Source: a virus
Virus record (IMG/VR): IMGVR_UViG_3300028743_000018
Coordinates: 1-36,245 of that record
DNA: 36,245 nt
Reading direction: 5' to 3' (one strand)
The notes under the pieces are model-generated. The model saw only the letters and a list, made by a program, of their open reading frames with translations. It made no database searches and was not told the origin of the DNA. Shown here piece after piece: positions 15,793-22,405 of this stretch. The position numbers and the translations under genes are program-made. The first letter of the stretch is position 1. Each line of letters opens with the position of its first letter.

Positions 15793-16356
15793 TCATATAA
15801 AATTTGCGAAGATCCGAGCCGTCTCTGGCGCGGGCAAGGCTATGTATCGGTACGTGTCCCTCAACGAGGTGTGCCCCAACTCAGCGGACAGCGCCTCTAT
15901 TGGCGCACCAAACACTGTAAACTGAAGGTACGCCCAGGTTTTCCGTATGGTGCGGGCTCCGAAGTTACCCTTGATGCCGGCACGGGAACACCACAGTTTC
16001 ATCTTCCCATTCCAGGCGCTCATGGTGAGTGGGCCACCACTCTTGTTGCTGGGGAACAGCAATCCGTCCGTCGCCAGCGGGTACAGAACTTCCATTACTC
16101 TGGGACCGAGGGGGATGGTGCGTTTCTTCCCAGTCTTGCTTTCCCGGAGGGTGAGCGTCCCGGCCATCCAGTCTATCTGTTCCCCTCGCAGTGCCAGCAA
16201 GTCTGACGCCCTGAGGTTGGTATTCACACCCAAGACGAACAGCGCCAGGTCCTTCGGATTGGTCAGTACCGCTTTGACCCTGGCCACGTCCTCCAGGCTG
16301 CGGAGTGGTTCTATTGTTACGGTGCTTCCTTCTGCTGGATGCGGTACGGCTCTCAT
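15793..16356 (-). CDS. Short tyrosine recombinase (integrase-like), 187 aa
   Basis: ATG 16356 (MRAVPHPAEG) has GGGGGAG upstream and a matching promoter, so I prefer it to the longer frame at 16416. The catalytic domain is present: box I NTNLRASDLLAL (Arg49), the beta-turn Lys in ESKTGKKRT, box II RTIRKTW (Arg138; the usual His is replaced by Arg135), LGH (His162) and nucleophile Tyr171 in RYI. The N-terminal SAM-like core-binding domain is missing. Tyrosine recombinases integrate or resolve DNA; catalytic-domain-only versions exist in phages. A tRNA-3'-end-like sequence lies about 100 bases upstream (16457-16478). Whether it is still a working integrase is uncertain. Confidence 0.8.
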   Translation of the reverse strand: MRAVPHPAEGSTVTIEPLRSLEDVARVKAVLTNPKDLALFVLGVNTNLRASDLLALRGEQIDWMAGTLTLRESKTGKKRTIPLGPRVMEVLYPLATDGLLFPSNKSGGPLTMSAWNGKMKLWCSRAGIKGNFGARTIRKTWAYLQFTVFGAPIEALSAELGHTSLRDTYRYIALPAPETARIFANFI

Positions 16357-16387
16357 AATCTCCCCCTTGCGACGCCGGTATGAGTGC

Positions 16388-16416
16388 ATAATAGCTGGCT
16401 CCGGTGGGTATGTCAA
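16388..16416 (-). promoter_or_regulatory. Sigma-70 promoter of the recombinase
   Basis: Minus-strand TTGACA (16411-16416), a 17-bp spacer and TATTAT (16388-16393). The predicted start near 16381 leaves a leader of about 25 bases with GGGGGAG before ATG 16356. This is the best promoter match in the window. Confidence 0.75.
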
Positions 16417-16456
16417 GTATTTTTTATTTATTGGTATAGCCCTTCCGCGCCTTTAT

Positions 16457-16478
16457 GCTACGTGCGGTGGATTTGAAC
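16457..16478 (-). other. Candidate attachment site: tRNA 3'-end-like sequence
   Basis: On the minus strand the segment reads GTTCAAATCCACCGCACGTA, which has the T-loop signature GTTCAAATC followed by bases that could be the 3' half of a T-stem and acceptor stem. The upstream bases do not pair to complete the T-stem and no 5' half of a tRNA is present, so this is not an intact tRNA gene. A tRNA 3' end next to an integrase gene is the usual form of attP. The region 16417-16648 holds no supported gene. Confidence 0.35.
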
Positions 16479-16577
16479 AGATTGATACTCAGACACCTCG
16501 TCTCAAGCCACCCCCCGGCACTCGAAACATTGGCCGCCGCCGCATGATGATCGATGCCCCGCCCTGGTCGAAACGTA

Positions 16578-16603
16578 CTTGACATAACAACCATAATATC
16601 AAG
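16578..16603. promoter_or_regulatory. 26-bp imperfect palindrome, operator-like
   Basis: The arms CTTGACATAA and TTATATCAAG-type sequence around a short centre make an imperfect palindrome of 26 bp, with 8 of the first 10 positions matching. It carries a TTGACA hexamer but I see no good -10 for it on the plus strand. It could be a binding site for the neighbouring HTH protein (16649-17116) or another regulator. Confidence 0.35.
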
Positions 16604-16648
16604 TCATAGCATGAGTTGAGATTGTATAAGGGATGTAACTATGCGGAA

Positions 16649-17116
16649 TTACTCGGGGGATGGTGTAACGTCGATACAATCGGGGGTGTTTGCTTCGTCA
16701 CTATCCGCGACGACCTGAAAAAATATGCTCTGGTTCGAGGTGGATTGACCAGTCTGGAGCCGGTTTTTATCGTACGTAATGCCATAAACCATGGCCAAAT
16801 CCTTAGGACTCGTTTTGCTGAGGTCAACGGTAAGGAGCTCTGAACTGTACCGTTTCTTGATTGCGGCCTGTATATCCGCTTCCAGGTCCTTAAAACTGGC
16901 CAGCTCGTTACGATCTCCCAGGAGCGCTTCAAACTTGTTAATACGCTCCATTACGGCCTGTTTACTGGCCCCATACTTGTCTGCTATGGCCTGATAGCTC
17001 ATACGGTGGTGGTATCTATCCTTCAAACACTGGGATAGGTCCAGCTTGGCAGGTTGTCTGGTCGGTATGGTAGCAAGTCCTAAGGCCCGCGCTATGTCCT
17101 GCGGCATCTGTTCCAT
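16649..17116 (-). CDS. HTH protein, small-terminase or regulator candidate, 155 aa
   Basis: The start is ATG 17116, or TTG 17122 for two more residues. Residues 35-65 contain a helix-turn-helix (MSYQAIADKYGASKQAVMER). A helical middle part follows, then KTSPKDLAMVYGITYDKNRLQTGQ, a pattern (PxDLAxxxGIxxDKxxLxxG) common near the C-terminus of phage small terminase subunits and related DNA-binding proteins. The tail is acidic. It has no ribosome binding site and the -10 box sits six bases before the ATG, so its mRNA may be leaderless. Small terminase is favoured by family pattern; a transcription regulator is favoured by its place at the divergent control region. Confidence 0.65.
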   Translation of the reverse strand: MEQMPQDIARALGLATIPTRQPAKLDLSQCLKDRYHHRMSYQAIADKYGASKQAVMERINKFEALLGDRNELASFKDLEADIQAAIKKRYSSELLTVDLSKTSPKDLAMVYGITYDKNRLQTGQSTSNQSIFFQVVADSDEANTPDCIDVTPSPE

Positions 17117-17122
17117 GTGCAA

Positions 17123-17153
17123 AATATAACCACATGGAGCGGGCGCTTGTCAA
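17123..17153 (-). promoter_or_regulatory. Promoter giving a predicted leaderless mRNA for the HTH gene
   Basis: Minus-strand TTGACA at 17148-17153 and TATATT at 17123-17128, spacer 19 bp (longer than the optimum 17). The -10 ends six bases before ATG 17116, so transcription is expected to start at or within a base or two of the start codon. No GGAGG-like sequence lies between. Confidence 0.5.
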
Positions 17154-17573
17154 TAAATAACTATAACCGACCGTGTATTAACAATATCAGATAGTTACGC
17201 CTATAATGGGGTAAATCAACCAGGATTTCATATACTGGGTTGTATCGGGGTATGGTGTAAAGTGGTGTAATATATAACTTAACCAGAAATTTACCCCAAC
17301 ACCAGACCAAGTCAAGACCTACGGGGCCACGGGGGCTACGCACCCTATAGGGCTACGGTACTACAGCCATACATACACTATACTTTCTAATATATATATA
17401 GGGTTTAAAGGGGTAGAAAGAAATAATACCTAATAAAAACAACTACTTAATCCACAAACCCCAGACTAAACGCGGCAACACTGGCAACGGAGTAACGGCG
17501 GCAAATTATATATTTACGGCGCGGCAGTCACTGTGGTAATACTAGAGCACTAAATATTACGGGAGGTAATACC
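17154..17573. other. AT-rich divergent control region, candidate origin
   Basis: No gene is supported in these 420 bases, which separate minus-strand late genes from plus-strand early genes. It holds a perfect 10-bp inverted repeat, TGGGGTAAAT at 17207-17216 and ATTTACCCCA at 17289-17298. Between the arms are two tandem TGGTGTAA units at 17253-17260 and 17263-17270 and a related GGGGTATGG, giving iteron-like GGKGTAWR repeats. An AT-only tract lies at about 17382-17398, and TAATCCACA near 17451 is one mismatch from a DnaA box. These are the usual parts of a replication origin, but this is inference. A weak promoter (TTTACG, 18 bp, TAATAC) lies near 17515-17545. Confidence 0.45.
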
Positions 17574-18017
17574 ATGATTTCAAGATTATTCGCATTACAG
17601 CGCGGCCTCAGACAGTACGACAGCACGTGTAAAGATACGCGGCCGGATGATCCAACACACCGACACCGCTGGACAGGCTCAGGACTCTGTACTGATTGTC
17701 ACCCTAAATCACGCGGCACGTATGTCCAGGCTATGAAATCACTATGGGGAGAAATAAAGCCCCTATCTTTAGATGAGGCTCTAGCCCAGAAATTCCCGCT
17801 ATTCCGGGCAACCTGCAAACACGGTCACAATTCGTGGCGGTATGTTAAAACACCCCTCATATGCTTGGATTGCGTTAAACTGGCACGACGGCGGCAGCAT
17901 CCAGGGCCGCATAACAAGCATATGTCGATAGCCTTGCCGATTGACTCCAGCTTCCCACCGGGCATGACTCTGGAGATTGCCGAAGCGCTGGGATTGCCAC
18001 TCGATAAATTATATTGA
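17574..18017 (+). CDS. Cys/His-rich early protein, 147 aa
   Basis: ATG 17574 follows GGGAGGT. The sequence contains ordered Cys/His pairs: THRHRWTGSGLCTDCHPKS around residues 28-46, RATCKHGHNSWRY around 78-90 and PLICLDCVKLARR around 93-105. These look like two zinc-ribbon or treble-clef halves, suggesting zinc and nucleic acid or protein binding. The C-terminal 40 residues lack Cys and include MTLEIAEALGLPLD. It is the first gene after the control region, so it is probably expressed early. I do not recognise a family. Confidence 0.65.
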   Translation: MISRLFALQRGLRQYDSTCKDTRPDDPTHRHRWTGSGLCTDCHPKSRGTYVQAMKSLWGEIKPLSLDEALAQKFPLFRATCKHGHNSWRYVKTPLICLDCVKLARRRQHPGPHNKHMSIALPIDSSFPPGMTLEIAEALGLPLDKLY

Positions 18018-18037
18018 TACCAACTAAAAAATAATAC

Positions 18038-18066
18038 TTGACATTAGCTACACTCCCCGGTATATC
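18038..18066 (+). promoter_or_regulatory. Sigma-70 promoter of the early gene cluster
   Basis: TTGACA (18038-18043), a 17-bp spacer and TATATC (18061-18066). The predicted start near 18073 leaves about 27 bases of leader, with GGAGG before ATG 18100. It would drive the small-gene operon up to the terminator at 20032. Confidence 0.65.
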
Positions 18067-18099
18067 TTACATAACACTATTACAACAGGAGGCTACACC

Positions 18100-18324
18100 A
18101 TGAAAACAGCATATAAAATAGGAACTGTTTATAAGTCACGAGGCAAGTTCCCAAAAACATTTACAGTTGTTGATATCCACACCACATTAAACAATGCGAA
18201 TGAAATTGTTAAAATCAGCTACGTTTCAAGCCATATTTTTGCAGGCCAGGAAATAATTGAAAAAGATGTTTGCGAAACGACTATTAGCATGGGACTAATA
18301 GCAGGTGGCAACAATGAAATCTGA
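18100..18324 (+). CDS. Hypothetical early protein, 74 aa
   Basis: ATG 18100 has GGAGG nine bases upstream. The product begins MKTAYKIGTVYKSRGKFPK and is a small basic beta-type protein (TFTVVDIHTTLN; IVKISYVSSHIFAGQ; CETTISMGLI). The pattern suggests a compact SH3-like or KOW-like barrel of about 60 residues, common among small phage early proteins that travel between phages. The gene is more AT-rich than the structural genes. Its end overlaps the next gene by 11 bases. Function unknown. Confidence 0.6.
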   Translation: MKTAYKIGTVYKSRGKFPKTFTVVDIHTTLNNANEIVKISYVSSHIFAGQEIIEKDVCETTISMGLIAGGNNEI

Positions 18325-18511
18325 ATGCACTAAAAATTGTAGATTTTATTCATATATAGGGCATTCAAAATGCAAATTAATCAAATGCGTTGGTTTCAGC
18401 CCTAAATCGGTGGATGTAACTTGCCAAAGATGCGGAGAAACATACACCGTTGAACCGTACACACCGGGACAAAACTACATTTGTATTTGTGGTAACGAAG
18501 ATACAATCTAG
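18314..18511 (+). CDS. Zinc-ribbon-like early protein, 65 aa
   Basis: I choose ATG 18314 (MKSECTKNCRFYSY) with GCAGGTGG upstream; a start nine bases earlier is possible. Cysteines occur at ECTKNC, KCKLIKC and, near the end, TCQRCGETYTVEPYTPGQNY followed by CICG, a zinc-ribbon pattern (CxxC-X16-18-CxC). Such small ribbons in phage early regions often bind host polymerase or other proteins, but no partner can be named. It overlaps the previous gene and is probably co-translated. Confidence 0.6.
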   Translation: MKSECTKNCRFYSYIGHSKCKLIKCVGFSPKSVDVTCQRCGETYTVEPYTPGQNYICICGNEDTI

Positions 18512-18545
18512 CAGCCGGTGACCCAGCAAACAAGGAGGCAAGCAT

Positions 18546-18686
18546 ATGGGGCTTTACAAATCAATATGTATTTTTGAAGGCGAGAAAGTTAAACAATTTA
18601 CAGTAGCGGATACGAAAAAAGGCGCTGTAGCGTTATTAAGGCAGGCTGGTTTCAAGGTAAAAAGTACCCAAGAGGTCATAATGTAA
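18546..18686 (+). CDS. Small early protein, 46 aa
   Basis: ATG 18546 has AAGGAGG nine bases upstream, a near-perfect ribosome binding site. The product starts MGLYKSICIFEGEKVKQF and continues TVADTKKGAVALLRQAGFKV, ending in STQEVIM. The order strand-strand-helix-strand suggests a small alpha/beta domain. No family recognised. The strong ribosome binding site, position and intact frame support a real gene. Confidence 0.55.
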   Translation: MGLYKSICIFEGEKVKQFTVADTKKGAVALLRQAGFKVKSTQEVIM

Positions 18687-18698
18687 CAGACTACACAG

Positions 18699-18714
18699 GG
18701 CCGGGCAACCGGCC
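18699..18714 (+). other. GNRA-tetraloop hairpin between early genes
   Basis: GGCCGG, GCAA loop and CCGGCC make a perfect 6-bp stem capped by a GNRA tetraloop. It is followed by TTATAA and then the AGGAG of the next gene. It may stabilise the mRNA or act as a weak terminator; the short T content argues against strong termination. Confidence 0.55.
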
Positions 18715-18730
18715 TTATAAAGGAGACAAA

Positions 18731-18841
18731 ATGTATACAATTATCATCAAACAGAGACAGTACTCAGTATCGGCAAGGGAGCTGCGGCAATTGAGGCAGC
18801 GTGGCATTGTGTATCAATTCAGCATAGGGGGTGAGGTATGA
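18731..18841 (+). CDS. Very small early protein, 36 aa
   Basis: ATG 18731 follows AAAGGAGA. The product starts MYTIIIKQRQYSVSARE and ends LRQLRQRGIVYQFSIGGEV. It is basic, with a short central helix LRQLRQR between beta strands. Its TGA overlaps the ATG of the next gene (ATGA), which supports co-translation. Function unknown. Confidence 0.5.
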   Translation: MYTIIIKQRQYSVSARELRQLRQRGIVYQFSIGGEV

Positions 18842-19254
18842 GACAGCCGGAGGCTATAATGTGTGACTGCGGGCACATGGAATCAGAACACCCGGATTCT
18901 ACCAGGGGATACGGGCAGGGCGCCAACGGAAAAACAAAATGTTACGCGTGCCTCGCTGAAGATGACAAAAAGTATATGCGGGATCATGGAAAAATTACAC
19001 TGTATCTTACTTGTGAACCCGTAACCGCAAAGCGTAACGAATCCTATCAGCTCTATGTAGATAGTAAAATATCTAATTGGCCGGGCAGCTTGACAATCCC
19101 GTGCCGCGTTAGAAGAAATCGTAACGGCCATAACTGGGGTCTGACACGTTACGACGCATGGTTTAAATTTGAGGGCCGGGAATGGCACGGCGTTCTGTAT
19201 GGGGATAACACACAATTGATACACTGCAAACAACTCAAGGGGGTAACACAATGA
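18838..19254 (+). CDS. Conserved phage zinc-binding early protein, 138 aa
   Basis: ATG 18838 overlaps the preceding stop. The N-terminus holds MCDCGHMESEHPDSTRGYG and, after a short linker, TKCYACLAEDDKKYM, giving two CxC/CxxC knuckles with a His between, likely one zinc site. The second half is beta-rich: TLYLTCE, WPGSLTIPCRVRR, YDAWFKFEGREWHG and YGDNTQLIHC. I recognise the overall pattern (CGH...GYG...CYAC...DxxYM...LYL...WPGxL...WHG..YGDNTQ..HC) as a widespread phage hypothetical family. Its biochemical role is not known to me. The gene overlaps the next ORF by four bases. Confidence 0.7.
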   Translation: MRQPEAIMCDCGHMESEHPDSTRGYGQGANGKTKCYACLAEDDKKYMRDHGKITLYLTCEPVTAKRNESYQLYVDSKISNWPGSLTIPCRVRRNRNGHNWGLTRYDAWFKFEGREWHGVLYGDNTQLIHCKQLKGVTQ

Positions 19255-19616
19255 AAAAGACAATTAGCGAGTACGATTTTACGCAGGCATTTACAGACAT
19301 GAACCGCTCCAATAACTTCAGCTATGAGGGGCTTAAAGCGCTGTTCAATTACTTTGAGGAGCTGGGGGAGGAGATAGAGCTTGATGTGATTGCAATCTGC
19401 TGCGAGTACACGGAATACAGCGACGCGCACGAATTCGCAGGCGCTTACAGCGATGACTACCTGGTATGGGATATCGAGCCCGAGGAAGCCGACGAGGAGG
19501 AAGGAACCGAAGCAATTGAGGGTGAAATAGATTACGAGGCGACGCTTGACAAGATCCGGGACCATACACAAGTAATTGACATCGACGGCGAGAGTTTTAT
19601 TACCCAGGCATTTTAA
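19251..19616 (+). CDS. Conserved acidic phage protein, 121 aa
   Basis: ATG 19251 overlaps the previous stop by four bases. The sequence contains FSYEGLKALFNYFEELGEEIELDV followed by IAICCEYTEY (shown split), a pattern recurrent in phage early regions. The middle part (DIEPEEADEEEGTEAIEGE) is strongly acidic, and the end has strands VIDIDGESFIT. DNA-mimic or regulatory roles are possible for acidic phage proteins but nothing specific is visible here. Its repeated linkage to the WHG/YGDNTQ family protein upstream in other phages is, to my memory, common. Confidence 0.65.
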   Translation: MKKTISEYDFTQAFTDMNRSNNFSYEGLKALFNYFEELGEEIELDVIAICCEYTEYSDAHEFAGAYSDDYLVWDIEPEEADEEEGTEAIEGEIDYEATLDKIRDHTQVIDIDGESFITQAF

Positions 19617-19627
19617 GGGGGGCTATC

Positions 19628-19729
19628 ATGATAATCTTCGGCTACCTATTCCTAGCCTGCATGGCTGCCCTGCTGGTATGGGGATTAAGTGTGGAGGTAC
19701 GCGAGACATGGCGCGACATAAAAAAGTAG
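19628..19729 (+). CDS. Small single-pass membrane protein, 33 aa
   Basis: ATG 19628 is followed by IIFGYLFLACMAALLVWGL, a single hydrophobic helix, and a charged tail VEVRETWRDIKK. A GGGGGG-type ribosome binding site lies upstream. The predicted orientation is N-out with the basic tail inside. Tiny membrane proteins in phage early regions can act in host takeover or exclusion; no evidence for a particular role. Overlaps the next ORF by 22 bases. Confidence 0.5.
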   Translation: MIIFGYLFLACMAALLVWGLSVEVRETWRDIKK

Positions 19730-19854
19730 CACGGTATTGCGTGCTATCCGTCCGGGTGACGGACGAGGAGCGGGCCGCCTGTATTGAGGCGGCCGGCAAG
19801 GGAAGTGTGGATAGTTGGCTATATCACAAAATATTCGGGAGGAGTAAGGTATGA
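19708..19854 (+). CDS. Small ribbon-helix-helix-like protein, 48 aa
   Basis: I choose ATG 19708, preceded by GGAGG, not the longer frame from 19576. The product begins MARHKKVARYCVLSVRVTDEE and continues RAACIEAAGKGSVDSWL, a pattern of one strand (VLSVRVT) and two helices (DEERAACIEAA; SVDSWLYHKIF) that matches the Arc/MetJ ribbon-helix-helix fold, in which the strand pairs in a dimer and binds DNA. At 48 aa it is the size of Arc. A role as transcription repressor or autoregulator is therefore plausible. Confidence 0.55.
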   Translation: MARHKKVARYCVLSVRVTDEERAACIEAAGKGSVDSWLYHKIFGRSKV

Positions 19855-20015
19855 GCGACACAATAACCGGGCACCGACCACCAACACCGTGGGAAATAAA
19901 ATTTGGGGAGGGCGCGACGCATCACAGGGACTTCCCACTCGCCGAATGGCAACGGGCGGACGGGTCATTTAAAAAGTGGATCAAAGCGGATGACAGATTA
20001 AGATACTACAGATAG
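19851..20015 (+). CDS. Small basic protein, 54 aa
   Basis: ATG 19851 overlaps the previous stop by four bases (ATGA), with GGAGTAAGG upstream. The product starts MSDTITGHRPPTPWEIKFGE and continues with HHRDFPLAEWQRADGSFKKW, ending DRLRYYR. It is rich in Trp, Arg and His with no membrane segment. It is the last gene before the terminator at 20032. Not recognised. Confidence 0.5.
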   Translation: MSDTITGHRPPTPWEIKFGEGATHHRDFPLAEWQRADGSFKKWIKADDRLRYYR

Positions 20016-20031
20016 CATACCACACGACACG

Positions 20032-20058
20032 GGCGGCGCCATTACGGGCCGCCTTTTT
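20032..20058 (+). terminator. Intrinsic terminator of the early operon
   Basis: GGCGGC at 20032-20037 pairs with GCCGCC at 20048-20053, followed by five T. It ends the plus-strand operon 17850s-20015 exactly where the convergent minus-strand primase gene ends (20042), so the stem overlaps that gene's last codons. Confidence 0.8.
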
Positions 20059-22405
20059 CCATCCCAAAGATATCCGCAAGCGACGAACCCCCCAGTTGAC
20101 AATCCGTGTAATGCTTCACAATCTCATTGCAGGTCTGTAGGTTGCTGGCGAGATGCCCACGCTTGATGTAGAGCCGGGGCTTGCCCCCATCAATCGCGAC
20201 GGGGTTATTGGTACGCCCCCCGGCAAGGCCCGGATGCACAATATATCCCAGCCCTTCCAGGAGCGCCCCCCGCTTGTTACGTGGTAGCCGCCCATCCATC
20301 CGCTTGGCCCCCAGGAGTTTATCGAGCGCCAGACTGGACACCCATCCGCCCGCAAAACCCGACAGGCCCGTCTCAATCGCCTCCATGACTTCCTGCTCCA
20401 CCGATCCCAGGGACAGCCGGAGCGCTTCGGCCGTGCTGGACGTCCGGGGCGCTTCCTGGCACATACCGGCGGGGTTAAACTCTGCGGCAATGTCATACGA
20501 CCGCAGGAACTCATTGACTACGGCATAGCCGTGGCCCAGACCACAGCCAGCGTATTTTCCTTCGCCTCGGAACCAGTCGTAGAGGTCGGGGAAATACATA
20601 CCGCCCATGCCGTCGCGCTCCTTGTCCGCCTTGCTCTGCTGCGCGGTAAATAATATCGCATATCGGCGCGTATCCACGGTAGTCGGCACGCCGTCCTTAT
20701 GATTGGTGCAAAGGATACCATTGGCACGGTTGTCACCCATAATTTGATTGACGCCCTTGCCCTCAATCTGCACGCGCTCGTTGGTTACCGTGGTCTTGAA
20801 CGCCTCCAGGAAGTCGCGCCGATCCGGGACGTAGATCTCCTCAATCCCGATAAACAGCTTACCACTCACCCAGGCGTTAAACTTGAAGCCATTGCGGGCC
20901 ATATCGTCTACGTTGGGGATGTGGGTGTACCTATTCCCAACCGCAGCCGTTACGGCGCGGATAATGGCGCTCTTGCCGTTACCCTCCGTTCCCTGCAATA
21001 CGGGCCACCACTGGAATTTCTTACCGGGGTACTGCACGAGAGCCGCCAGATAGCTGGTCAGTATCTCCCGGTCCCGTGCGTCCGGCAGTAACTTGGTGAG
21101 TAGACCGGTGAAGGGAGTTGCGTCGCCCACCTTGCGGGGGGTGTTGACCGGCACGTAGGTATTGACCACATTCCAGCCCTCCTCCATCAGTATTCCGCCG
21201 GCCGGCGCCTCTGGCCGAAAGCAGGTAGTGTGGACTTTCGGCCAATCGTACGTCTGGGACTCGGCAAATGCCTCCCAGGCGCTCTTGGTCGTCTTGCCCG
21301 AGGCGTCGATGGCAAATTGATAGCCACCATAGACGGTGCGGAACTGATCAGGCTTGAGCAATCTCCCGTCCGGTACGAGTACGCGGTGCTGGTCCGTCAC
21401 ATACACACAACCCTTAAAATACTCCACCTGGAGCGTTGGGGTGAGAATCTGACTCCCTGAGCGCCACCTGTCGGCCTCCGCAGCGGGTGGGGGTGGCTCA
21501 GGTATGGCTGGTTTAGGAGCGTTAGAGTAAACTTGCTGGCAGAGTGACACGGCGTGGAGCACGGTATTACGTCTATAGTCTGGGCGGTACTCCCATTTAT
21601 CACGCACCGCGAGGCCCGACATACCGAACAAACGCTCCATGCGCTCACAATCCTTGCCCGTCCAAAATGCGAGGTGCTGCATCAATGCTGCGTCCTGCTC
21701 ATTGTGGTTGTCGAACCCGCCCTCCCACAACTCTTGTACGGTCATTCGCCCGCCAAACGCAGACGCCGCGCTCGGCTTGGATGCCAAAATTTTAGCCACG
21801 AGATCAAGATCGTCAGCAGGTCCGGACCATTCCGGCACGGGCCCGTCCGTCCATTCAGTATCCTCAGCAACCACCACAGATTTTGACCATCCAGGGATAG
21901 CAAGCAGGGGTGCGAGATCTTTTGTAACAGACGGATCACCAGTGGCGTGTTTTCCGGTGAGCGCGACAAAGCGTTTCTTCGTGTAGAGCTCCAGGTGCTG
22001 CAACTCATTGCGAGTCCCGTGCACCAGCGGAGGTGTGGAGCCGATAATATGTAGTCCCGTTCCGCTGTGACTCACTTCCACAAAGCATCCGGCAAATTGA
22101 GCACAGAGGTCCGTTGCTTGCTGCGACCAGCCATCCGGCCCGTAGGCAGAGTCTATGTCCAAAAAGAAGAATGGGTCCTCCTCGGTAAATACGAATCCAA
22201 CTCCATGGCCGACGCCGAGCGAAAACAGCGCACCCGCATCCGCAGCGGTCATCCGCACGGACGGGTCGCTATGCCCAGCAGCTTTACCAGATACGGGGTC
22301 AATCGGCATCTTGTCGGTCTTGCCGGGGCGAGTTTTGGACGGTACGGCAATCCAGAGAACGAATTGCGGGTGCTGGGCCAGTGCTGCGGGTATCCAGCCC
22401 GTCAC
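20042..22405 (-). CDS. Bifunctional primase-helicase (prim-pol plus D5/VapE-type), 787 aa
   Basis: The start is GTG 22405, overlapping the upstream TGA. The N-terminal 250 residues are a primase-polymerase domain with catalytic FLDIDSA (Asp83-x-Asp85) and the loop SHSGTGLH near 112-119. The C-terminal part from about residue 430 is an SF3/VapE-like helicase: Walker A QGTEGNGKS near 470, Walker B LFIGIEE about 50 residues later, and NRANGILCTNHKDG with sensor-like Asn and Arg-finger-like VDTRRYAILFT. Such proteins make primers and unwind the fork. It is encoded with VRR-NUC and SF2 helicase and opposite PolA, DUF2800 and DUF2815, a set of genes commonly found together in phages. Confidence 0.88.
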   Translation of the reverse strand: MTGWIPAALAQHPQFVLWIAVPSKTRPGKTDKMPIDPVSGKAAGHSDPSVRMTAADAGALFSLGVGHGVGFVFTEEDPFFFLDIDSAYGPDGWSQQATDLCAQFAGCFVEVSHSGTGLHIIGSTPPLVHGTRNELQHLELYTKKRFVALTGKHATGDPSVTKDLAPLLAIPGWSKSVVVAEDTEWTDGPVPEWSGPADDLDLVAKILASKPSAASAFGGRMTVQELWEGGFDNHNEQDAALMQHLAFWTGKDCERMERLFGMSGLAVRDKWEYRPDYRRNTVLHAVSLCQQVYSNAPKPAIPEPPPPAAEADRWRSGSQILTPTLQVEYFKGCVYVTDQHRVLVPDGRLLKPDQFRTVYGGYQFAIDASGKTTKSAWEAFAESQTYDWPKVHTTCFRPEAPAGGILMEEGWNVVNTYVPVNTPRKVGDATPFTGLLTKLLPDARDREILTSYLAALVQYPGKKFQWWPVLQGTEGNGKSAIIRAVTAAVGNRYTHIPNVDDMARNGFKFNAWVSGKLFIGIEEIYVPDRRDFLEAFKTTVTNERVQIEGKGVNQIMGDNRANGILCTNHKDGVPTTVDTRRYAILFTAQQSKADKERDGMGGMYFPDLYDWFRGEGKYAGCGLGHGYAVVNEFLRSYDIAAEFNPAGMCQEAPRTSSTAEALRLSLGSVEQEVMEAIETGLSGFAGGWVSSLALDKLLGAKRMDGRLPRNKRGALLEGLGYIVHPGLAGGRTNNPVAIDGGKPRLYIKRGHLASNLQTCNEIVKHYTDCQLGGSSLADIFGMEKGGP

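Noticed and set aside
16457-16540. Complete tRNA gene next to the recombinase
   Set aside because: Only a T-loop-like GTTCAAATC and a possible 3' acceptor half are present; the T-stem does not pair and no 5' half or anticodon arm can be built. Kept only as a possible attP.
21544-21986. Overlapping plus-strand ORFs over the primase-helicase
   Set aside because: Three frames are open on the opposite strand because of codon bias of the 787-aa gene; none has a ribosome binding site.
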